This document shows, piece after piece, positions 7,900 to 13,211 of a stretch of DNA of 21,007 nt. Source of the DNA: Alphaproteobacteria bacterium UBA2947 (lineage in GTDB: Bacteria > Pseudomonadota > Alphaproteobacteria > Rs-D84). The stretch's first letter is position 1; every line of letters begins with the position of its first letter. The notes under the pieces are model-generated. The model searched no databases. It saw nothing but the letters and a program-made list of their open reading frames with translations, and was not told the origin of the DNA. Location: the NCBI GenBank assembly GCA_002348925.1, contig DEBV01000004.1, positions 69,312 to 90,318 on the forward strand, in the 5' to 3' direction. Made by a program: the position numbers and the translations under genes.

Positions 7900-8740
7900 T
7901 AGATTAAACGAAAATTTTCAGAATTCAATACCTTTTTTAAAAGGTTATAAGCAATTAAAGATACCAATAATGGATAATGCTGGAAATCCAGCATGGCCAG
8001 AGATGTTTCCAATTGAAAAAATACATGAATTGGCGGACATTGTCGGTCCGCGACATTTTTCAGCCCAAATGATGTTGGAATATGTCGCACAAGAGCGTGT
8101 CCAACTGGACCCAGGTGCAATTCATTTCTATACGGATGATTTCGATATTTTATCTTGTCGAATCGGTGAAAATAATATCACAGGTCTTGCGTTCTATTGG
8201 GACCCGTCATCAGGGCGACATAATCGTGACGGCAGTGTATGCGCCCTGATATATCGTGATGATAAAAACAGAAATGTTTTTGTGCATGATATTATGTACA
8301 TGGTTGTTGAAGATGAAGATGTTCACCCTTTGGCAAATCAGTGCGCAGATGTCTTGGATTTTATGCAAAAACATCATTTGACCAGAATAGGTATTGAAAC
8401 AAACGGTATAGGCAATGCGTTACCGGAAATCTTGCGCGATATCGCGAATAAAAAGCAAAGAAATATAAATATCACGCAAATTTCAAATCATATTAATAAA
8501 GAAACGAGAATTTTGAATGCTTTGGAACCCTTGTTGTCTACGGGCCACCTTTATATGCATGAAGGAATAAAACAGACAATGTTGTTGTCTGAAATGTTGG
8601 CTTTTACACCAGTTGGTTCCAAAGAGCACGATGATGGTTTAGATGCGCTGGCTGGGGCAGTATCTATGATGCCAACCCCAATCAGAACATTTAACAAACC
8701 AACAATACAAATTCGTGCAAATACGGACTTTAAAGTTTAA
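7892..8740 (+). CDS. Terminase large subunit, C-terminal nuclease half (split gene)
   Basis: 282 residues from the ATG at 7892. After a linker matching the family (FLKGYKQLKIPIMDNAGNPA, then GPRHFSAQMMLEYV) comes the RNase H-like nuclease that cuts concatemeric DNA during packaging. Its acidic residues are all present: D104 in YWDPSSG, E169 in IETNGIG and the HDDGLDAL block (246-253). The matching ATPase half ends at 4596; together they give about 480 residues, normal for this family. GGAG eight bases upstream gives it its own translation start, overlapping the dnaB start on the opposite strand. The portal gene follows 20 bases after the stop, which keeps the usual terminase-portal order. No stop codon or frameshift damages it. 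Confidence 0.85.
   Translation: MSIRLNENFQNSIPFLKGYKQLKIPIMDNAGNPAWPEMFPIEKIHELADIVGPRHFSAQMMLEYVAQERVQLDPGAIHFYTDDFDILSCRIGENNITGLAFYWDPSSGRHNRDGSVCALIYRDDKNRNVFVHDIMYMVVEDEDVHPLANQCADVLDFMQKHHLTRIGIETNGIGNALPEILRDIANKKQRNINITQISNHINKETRILNALEPLLSTGHLYMHEGIKQTMLLSEMLAFTPVGSKEHDDGLDALAGAVSMMPTPIRTFNKPTIQIRANTDFKV
7930..7945. repeat. Palindrome ACCTTTT-TT-AAAAGGT upstream of dnaB
   Basis: A perfect 7-bp inverted repeat with a 2-base centre lies inside the terminase nuclease half, 31 bases upstream of the dnaB start. The position suits an operator for dnaB transcription, but it may be chance in AT-rich coding sequence (it encodes PFLKGY on the + strand). Confidence 0.3.
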
Positions 8741-8760
8741 CTAAACAAAAGGAATAACAA

Positions 8761-9984
8761 ATGCAAAAAAATCTTATGCAATTATATAAACGTGCGCTGG
8801 ATGAAAGGGAAGTATGGTTGCCCCGTTGGAAAGACGCAATGCGTTATACAATCCCCACAGACGATACAGAATCTGCAACTTTGTTTGATGCAACCGCGGC
8901 AGATGCTGTTGATAATTTGGCGGCATCGATGTATTCTCTGTTAACACCGCCAGAATCTTTATGGATAAATCTTGTTCGTGAAAGTGATTTGTCACCTGAT
9001 GCTGATGTTGCAACCGCTATGTTGCGTGCGCATTTGAACGATTCTAATTTTTATACAACTGTGCATCAGTGTTATTTAGATTTAGTTGTTCTTGGCACAG
9101 CGTGTTTGTTTATGGCGGAAAATCCGATTGGCGCAGATTCTGCTTTTTCGTTTACTGCGATACCAATGAAAGATATTGCGATATTGCCAGGTGCAGTATT
9201 CCATACAACTTCTTTGCCCGCGTGTGATTTAATGGAAAAATATCCGAATTTCGTTTTCCCGTCAAATATGCGCGACAGTATAAAAAATAATCCGCAAACA
9301 CCAATCAGATTGGTTCAATCTTTAATTGGTAAAGATTTTACAGCATGGGTTGATGTCGGTGGTGATATTGAAAATAATATTGTTGCACGTGGAACATTTG
9401 AAACTAATCCGTATATCATATTCCGTTGGTCGTTGGTCAGTGGTGAATTGTACGGACGTGGTCCTGTATTGCGTGCGTTGCCAGATATTAAAACCGCCAA
9501 CAAAGTTGTTGAACTGGTATTAAAAAATGCGACTATCGCGGTAAGTGGTATATGGCAGGCAGATGATGATGGTGTTATAAACTTGTCGAACATAAACTTG
9601 ACACCTGGCGCAATTATACCAAAGGCAGTAGGCAGTTCTGGTTTAACACCTTTAACCAGTGGTTCTAATTTTGATGTGTCGCAAATAGTATTGCGTGATT
9701 TACGTGATCGCATTCGTCATACACTTTTGGCAGACAGATTGGGCTTGCTTTCTGATAAAGAAATGACCGCCACAGAAATATTGGCACGCAACAGTGATAT
9801 GGTTCGTATTTTGGGTGCAACATATGGACGGCTTTTGCATGAATTTATCAGACCTTTGTGTGAACGTGGACTTCAGATATTGTCGCGTCGTGGGTTGATA
9901 GACCCTATATCGTTGCATTCTGATGCGGAATTAAAATATATTGCGCCAATCGCACAAATGGCACGCGAAGAAATGTCTATATAA
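8761..9984 (+). CDS. Portal (head-tail connector) protein, C-terminally short
   Basis: 407 residues starting MQKNLMQLYKRALDEREVWL, with the family features of T7 gp8-like head-tail connectors: DATAADAVDNLAASMYSLLT near residues 40-60, GELYGRGPVLRALPDIKTAN in the middle, and KEMTATEILARNSDMVRILG (about 335-355). The portal is the dodecameric DNA channel on which terminase docks. The protein stops at KYIAPIAQMAREEMSI, where relatives have about another 100 residues (T7 gp8 has 536). The next gene follows immediately with a good ribosome binding site, so the C-terminus seems to have been deleted rather than frameshifted. The ribosome binding site AAAGGAA is eight bases upstream of the ATG. Confidence 0.85.
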   Translation: MQKNLMQLYKRALDEREVWLPRWKDAMRYTIPTDDTESATLFDATAADAVDNLAASMYSLLTPPESLWINLVRESDLSPDADVATAMLRAHLNDSNFYTTVHQCYLDLVVLGTACLFMAENPIGADSAFSFTAIPMKDIAILPGAVFHTTSLPACDLMEKYPNFVFPSNMRDSIKNNPQTPIRLVQSLIGKDFTAWVDVGGDIENNIVARGTFETNPYIIFRWSLVSGELYGRGPVLRALPDIKTANKVVELVLKNATIAVSGIWQADDDGVINLSNINLTPGAIIPKAVGSSGLTPLTSGSNFDVSQIVLRDLRDRIRHTLLADRLGLLSDKEMTATEILARNSDMVRILGATYGRLLHEFIRPLCERGLQILSRRGLIDPISLHSDAELKYIAPIAQMAREEMSI

Positions 9985-9994
9985 AGGAATAAAT

Positions 9995-10195
9995 ATGAAC
10001 GAAATCGAAAAACATTATGCGCGTGTTTTTAATACGCCATCTGGGAAACAAGTGCTGAATCATTTGCGCACGATAACCAAAGAACGTGTTATGGGGCAAA
10101 ATGCCACAAACGAAGAACTGCGTTGGTGGGCGTCACAAAATGCACTGGTTTCCCAAATAGAAAATCTTATAAAAAGGGGGAATAATCCAACATAA
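9995..10195 (+). CDS. Bbp19-like small phage protein
   Basis: 66 residues, MNEIEKHYARVFNTPSGKQV at the start, then LNHLRTIT and a C-terminal NEELRWWASQNALVSQIENL. This FxTPxGxxVLxxLR...LRxxxGxxxLVxxI pattern is that of the Bbp19 family, short proteins found after the portal in BPP-1-like podoviruses and many proteobacterial prophages. Its role is unknown; helical structure and position suggest an assembly factor. I chose the ATG at 9995 because AAAGGAAT lies 6-13 bases upstream; an upstream extension from 9941 would overlap the portal in another frame. The spacer to the portal stop is 10 bases. Confidence 0.75.
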   Translation: MNEIEKHYARVFNTPSGKQVLNHLRTITKERVMGQNATNEELRWWASQNALVSQIENLIKRGNNPT

Positions 10196-10221
10196 ACATA
10201 TGGTAAATTATTTTTTTAATT

Positions 10222-10482
10222 ATGACAAAACAACAAAATATATTTAACTTTATCGACATGCTGCGCGACAGTTGGTTTTTAATTGCCTTTGTCGCAGGCA
10301 TGGTTTATTGGGTTGCCCGTCAAGATTCTTCTTTGTCCGAAATCGAACGTCAAGACCAACGAATAACATCGTTGGAAAATCGAACAACAATTCTGGAATC
10401 TGGTATCGGGCAACTGCAATTAAAAATAGACGGAATCAAAGAAGACGTCACTTTAATTAAAAGCGCGGTTATAAAAAACTAA
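10222..10482 (+). CDS. Small membrane protein with coiled coil, phage operon end
   Basis: 86 residues: a cytoplasmic start, one membrane helix at about 18-34 (WFLIAFVAGMVYWVAR), and a long amphipathic coiled coil (about 37-82, SLENRTTILESGIGQLQLKI). The shape is that of small phage membrane proteins such as XhlA-type or pinholin/spanin-like factors, but no diagnostic motif is visible, so lysis function is only a guess. No clear ribosome binding site precedes the ATG, which is odd next to its neighbours. Its stop codon overlaps the yraN stop codon on the opposite strand by 3 bases, placing it exactly at the edge of the phage block. Confidence 0.6.
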   Translation: MTKQQNIFNFIDMLRDSWFLIAFVAGMVYWVARQDSSLSEIERQDQRITSLENRTTILESGIGQLQLKIDGIKEDVTLIKSAVIKN

Positions 10483-10832
10483 ATTGCATTTTTTGCCCAA
10501 TATATTTTATGGCCGCAAACAACAATCACATCAAATCTGGCGTTTCCTGTCCAATGTTTATTTATCAAATAAGTTTCTGCGGCACGACGCAGGCGCGCCG
10601 ATTGTGTTGGTGTTATCGCGTCCCACGCCGCAGGAATATTTTTTCGTGCTTTGACTTCCACAAAAACAATAGTGTCTTTGTGTTTTGCGATAATGTCTAT
10701 TTCTGCACGATTAGTATTTTTTCCAGTGATATATCTGCTTTTCAATATACGATACCCATGAAATCGTAAATACATACGTGCCAGAAATTCAGAATATAAA
10801 CCAACAGTGTAAGATGTTTTATTAAAAAGCAT
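10479..10832 (-). CDS. yraN: YraN/UPF0102 family endonuclease-fold protein
   Basis: 117 residues from the ATG at 10832, with the family features of YraN (UPF0102): GLYSEFLARMYLRFHGYRIL, RAEIDIIAKHKDTIVFVEVKARKN (the E-I-D and V-E-V-K nuclease-fold residues of the PD-(D/E)XK type) and the C-terminal FDVIVV...WAKNAI. The biochemical role in the cell is poorly known. A longer frame starts at 10925, but the family start fits 10832, which overlaps the end of the upstream gene by 11 bases, so it is translationally coupled in that operon. Elsewhere yraN commonly sits by rsmI; here it ends a VirB8-like operon. It converges with the last phage gene. Confidence 0.9.
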   Translation of the reverse strand: MLFNKTSYTVGLYSEFLARMYLRFHGYRILKSRYITGKNTNRAEIDIIAKHKDTIVFVEVKARKNIPAAWDAITPTQSARLRRAAETYLINKHWTGNARFDVIVVCGHKIYWAKNAI

Positions 10833-11610
10833 AAGGTTTTGCCTGGAAATTTTCGCGCGCCTTTTGGATGTTTTCAGAAGAATCTGTTGCGTCCAGTCCC
10901 TTGTCTTGTAAAACCAATTGACCATAGAAAGCCTGCATCATCGGGTCATATGCGTTTTCAGAAGAAATCCATTTATCTTCATCAGAATTTGGAATACCGT
11001 ATTTATCAACTACACCTTGCCAGAAAGCCAAAATTTTCTTTTCGCGTTGGTTTTCAAATTTTTCGCTGTCACCTTCCATCGTATTAACATCATTATTATA
11101 CACAACCTTCCATACCAAGTTATCGGTTGCGTTGCTGGTAAAATAAATATCAACAGTTTCGCCAGTAAATGCACGTTCAAGATGAATTTCAGAAACATAC
11201 AACAAACCGCGATTCTTTGCCAAAGAATTTATACATTTTTCCAGTTGTTCTGGAACAAAAATATTATTCTGACGACATTCATAATCAAGATTATATTTCC
11301 ATTCTTTGTTTATTGTATAAATGACACTATTTTTTTGACGCGGCGCATAAAGCCCAGAACCATTAAAGAACAAATCGTTCACTTGGTCATAATTCATACC
11401 CAACATTACGCCCGCGATATCGAATTGTTTTACATTAACAACACCAGCGCCAGAATTCAAAGACACGCTTTCTGTGGTCATGTCGCTGTCTTCGTCGTCA
11501 ACAATCGCAAAATCATCAAAATCCAGACTGTCAAAATCGTCTGCCAAAGAAACGTTTGATGAAATCACCAAACCAAATAAAGACAACAAAAGGAATAATT
11601 TTTTAATCAT
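10822..11610 (-). CDS. Exported protein of unknown function in VirB8-like operon
   Basis: 262 residues with a signal peptide (MIKKLFLLLSLFGLVISSNV, cleavage probably near SLADD), then an Asp-rich segment (DDFDSLDFDDFAIVDDEDSD) and a domain starting FDIAGVMLGMNYDQV, a pattern seen in several periplasmic domains where a GM(T/N)xxxV turn follows a beta strand. Two cysteines (C-R-Q, K-C-I) near residues 110-130 might form a disulfide. I do not recognise a family. The ATG overlaps the stop of the preceding VirB8-like gene (TAATG), and yraN overlaps its own end, so all are translated as one coupled unit. The role is presumably in the envelope with the two upstream proteins. Confidence 0.75.
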   Translation of the reverse strand: MIKKLFLLLSLFGLVISSNVSLADDFDSLDFDDFAIVDDEDSDMTTESVSLNSGAGVVNVKQFDIAGVMLGMNYDQVNDLFFNGSGLYAPRQKNSVIYTINKEWKYNLDYECRQNNIFVPEQLEKCINSLAKNRGLLYVSEIHLERAFTGETVDIYFTSNATDNLVWKVVYNNDVNTMEGDSEKFENQREKKILAFWQGVVDKYGIPNSDEDKWISSENAYDPMMQAFYGQLVLQDKGLDATDSSENIQKARENFQAKPYAF

Positions 11611-12275
11611 TATGATTCCTTGCTTCCAATGTTTGATACTTCAAACCTAAATAATTCTACTGGATTTTCTCCTTTTTGTAAATATTTTTGTACATCTTTA
11701 TCTTTCCTTATACCTGGTTTAAAGCGGGCTTCGATATAAATAGTTCCTTGGTCTTGTATTGGTGTTGCGCTCATTTTATTTGTTTCTGTCCACGTTTCTG
11801 TATAATAACGCACCGAATAATATATTTTTTGTGATGTCTCGTCATTGTAATTATAATCCGCAGGACGATTCAAAGTCGCGATTCCGTCATCATATACGTG
11901 CACTATTCGAAACATGTTTTGTTCTGACATCTTTGCAATCGTTTTTGCTTCCCCGTTTTGCCACTGTTTATATGCATTGGCAGTAGACAGTTCTTCTAAC
12001 ACAGACCGATTTTCAACGTCGGCCTCGCCAGGAATAACCTTAAAATATTCAGATATATATTTTTTAATCAGTTTGTTTCGCAAATCTTCGGCAGAAATAT
12101 CATTTATATCTTGCAATTCACCAACGCGTTGGTTCGCCATATTGTTTACTTGAAAAATATAAGATTTTATTGAAGATCTTTCGTTTGCGCGATAAACCAA
12201 TGCGACCAAAACCACGATGATAAAAGTTATTATCAACAACAGCAAGCCCGATAAAAATGACAATATCTTATTCAT
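11610..12275 (-). CDS. Membrane-anchored VirB8-like protein (second of a pair)
   Basis: 221 residues: one N-terminal membrane helix (about 5-28, LLLLIITFIIVVLVALVY), then a periplasmic domain. The domain has a helical start (SYIFQVNNMANQRVGELQDI), a conserved-looking IKKYISEYFKVIPG, then AKTIAKMSEQNMFRIVHVYD and YYSVRYYTETWTET, resembling the NTF2-like periplasmic fold of VirB8, the type IV secretion core assembly factor. Similarity is structural in pattern, not strong in sequence. The ATG overlaps the end of the upstream VirB8-like gene by 8 bases, and its stop overlaps the next start. Alternative reading: a generic bitopic envelope protein. Confidence 0.65.
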   Translation of the reverse strand: MNKILSFLSGLLLLIITFIIVVLVALVYRANERSSIKSYIFQVNNMANQRVGELQDINDISAEDLRNKLIKKYISEYFKVIPGEADVENRSVLEELSTANAYKQWQNGEAKTIAKMSEQNMFRIVHVYDDGIATLNRPADYNYNDETSQKIYYSVRYYTETWTETNKMSATPIQDQGTIYIEARFKPGIRKDKDVQKYLQKGENPVELFRFEVSNIGSKES

Positions 12276-12963
12276 TGACTATTCTGTACGAATTAAAGGT
12301 TTTTATGTAATATCCCAACGTTGCAGGATATTTGTTTAAATCTTGTTCAATTGTTATAAACACTAATGCATTAAAAGGTGCCGACATAGACGGACGAATA
12401 GACGCAACAACCTGCCATGTGCCAGAATTTTCATTAACGGTATTCGGCGTAATCAGCATACGTTCCACAGTCCATTTCCCAGATGCATTTGCATAAGCAT
12501 GATAATCAGGTAATACATTTGTTGTGAATTCTTCAAATACAGACATATCAGATTTGCAAGATATCGCACATGTTATGTTATCAGGATTAAATTGTTCGCT
12601 TTGTGCACATTCTTCGGTATCACACTGTTGCCAACGCGCATTATCCATTTGCGTATTGCCAGAAATTGTAAACCAGTTTGCCACAAAATCATGAACCAAT
12701 TTTTCTTGAACTATTTGATATTGGCGAACAGATTCTTTTTCGCTTTTCCCAGGATAAGTAATAACACTCCATTCATCTGTAAACGGGTCAACCGATATTA
12801 AAAAAGGATAGTTTTTTTTGAAATGTATTCCCAACAATAAAAAAACGCACATTGCCACAATTAAAAAAAAGGAGATCGAAATCCAAACGGCAAAAGTGCG
12901 GGAAAGCGCGATAGTCTTGCCCGCTGGAAATGATTTTATGTCAAAACCATTTGGATAATCCAA
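12268..12963 (-). CDS. Membrane-anchored VirB8-like protein (first of a pair), TTG start
   Basis: 231 residues: cytoplasmic tail of about 25 residues, one membrane helix (about 28-48, WISISFFLIVAMCVFLLLG), then a periplasmic domain. HFKKNYPFLISVDPFTDEW followed by VQEKLVHDFVANWFTISG matches the VirB8 pattern of a first strand V(D/E)xxTGE and then a helix ending in YV. Cys pairs (CDTEEC, CAISC) add likely disulfides. The start is TTG: no ATG is available before the membrane helix, and AAGGGGGG stands six bases upstream. It follows the lipoprotein gene by 29 bases. The pair of VirB8-like genes recalls VirB8 duplications in rickettsial type IV systems, but no VirB9, VirB10 or ATPase is in the window. 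Confidence 0.7.
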   Translation of the reverse strand: MDYPNGFDIKSFPAGKTIALSRTFAVWISISFFLIVAMCVFLLLGIHFKKNYPFLISVDPFTDEWSVITYPGKSEKESVRQYQIVQEKLVHDFVANWFTISGNTQMDNARWQQCDTEECAQSEQFNPDNITCAISCKSDMSVFEEFTTNVLPDYHAYANASGKWTVERMLITPNTVNENSGTWQVVASIRPSMSAPFNALVFITIEQDLNKYPATLGYYIKTFNSYRIVNE

Positions 12964-12969
12964 TTAAAT

Positions 12970-12977
12970 CCCCCCTT
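12970..12977 (-). promoter_or_regulatory. Shine-Dalgarno AAGGGGGG deciding a TTG start
   Basis: AAGGGGGG on the minus strand is six bases before TTG (12963-12961). This is the only ribosome binding site that fits the VirB8-like protein and so supports the unusual TTG start. Confidence 0.6.
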
Positions 12978-12992
12978 GTATAAAGCATTTTT

Positions 12993-13148
12993 TTAAGCGC
13001 GGTATACCAAAACACAGGCACAAGGGCTTAATTTCAATTCGTTATTGTCATAACCAATGCTTACTGGTTCGGCATCATAAATTTGACCGCAACCAGCCAT
13101 CGAAAAACCAATGATAATCAGCGCAAGTATAGCCAAAAATTTTTTCAT
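12993..13148 (-). CDS. Small lipoprotein, VirB7-like
   Basis: 51 residues starting MKKFLAILALIIIGFSMAGC, a lipoprotein signal peptide with lipobox MAGC (cleavage before Cys20) and a mature part of only 32 residues ending in CACVLVYRA. A very good ribosome binding site, AAAGGAG, precedes the ATG by six bases. An upstream ATG at 13199 would put 17 polar residues ahead of the signal peptide and is unlikely. Size, lipobox and position just ahead of two VirB8-like genes are those of VirB7, the small outer membrane lipoprotein of type IV secretion cores. The function is inferred from context; the sequence alone is too short to assign. It opens the operon that ends with yraN. Confidence 0.75.
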   Translation of the reverse strand: MKKFLAILALIIIGFSMAGCGQIYDAEPVSIGYDNNELKLSPCACVLVYRA

Positions 13149-13169
13149 GCTTTCTCCTTTCTTTCTTTG

Positions 13170-13199
13170 AGTATAAGAAAAATTCATCCCCCACGTCAA
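13170..13199 (-). promoter_or_regulatory. Sigma70-type promoter of the VirB7/VirB8-like operon
   Basis: On the minus strand, TTGACG (-35, 13199-13194), an 18-base spacer and TATACT (-10, 13175-13170) lie between the bamA stop and the lipoprotein start. Transcription would start near 13163, leaving a 15-base leader with the ribosome binding site. This gives the operon its own promoter independent of bamA. Confidence 0.7.
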
Positions 13200-13211
13200 G
13201 CCAAAACAATA

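Larger units (their letters stand above)
1..10482 (+). mobile_element. Podovirus-derived virion gene module, interrupted at 4597-7891 by three minus-strand genes
   Basis: All + strand genes from the capsid (1) to the coiled-coil protein (10482) belong to one virion assembly block: capsid, gp11-like, gp12-like, small basic protein, fibre adaptor, terminase, portal, Bbp19-like. Genes are 10-30 bases apart or overlapping, with AAAGGGAG/AAGGAA-type ribosome binding sites. No integrase, early replication module or obvious endolysin is present, and the left end lies outside the window. The right edge is at the yraN stop codon. The open frames with intact motifs suggest either a young prophage remnant or a retained, GTA-like element. 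The short portal and short fibre argue against a fully infectious phage. Confidence 0.7.

Noticed and set aside
10918..11559. Long + strand ORF of 213 codons antisense to the exported protein
   Set aside because: It is a shadow of the minus-strand operon: no ribosome binding site, and the minus-strand frame has a signal peptide and overlapping coupled neighbours.
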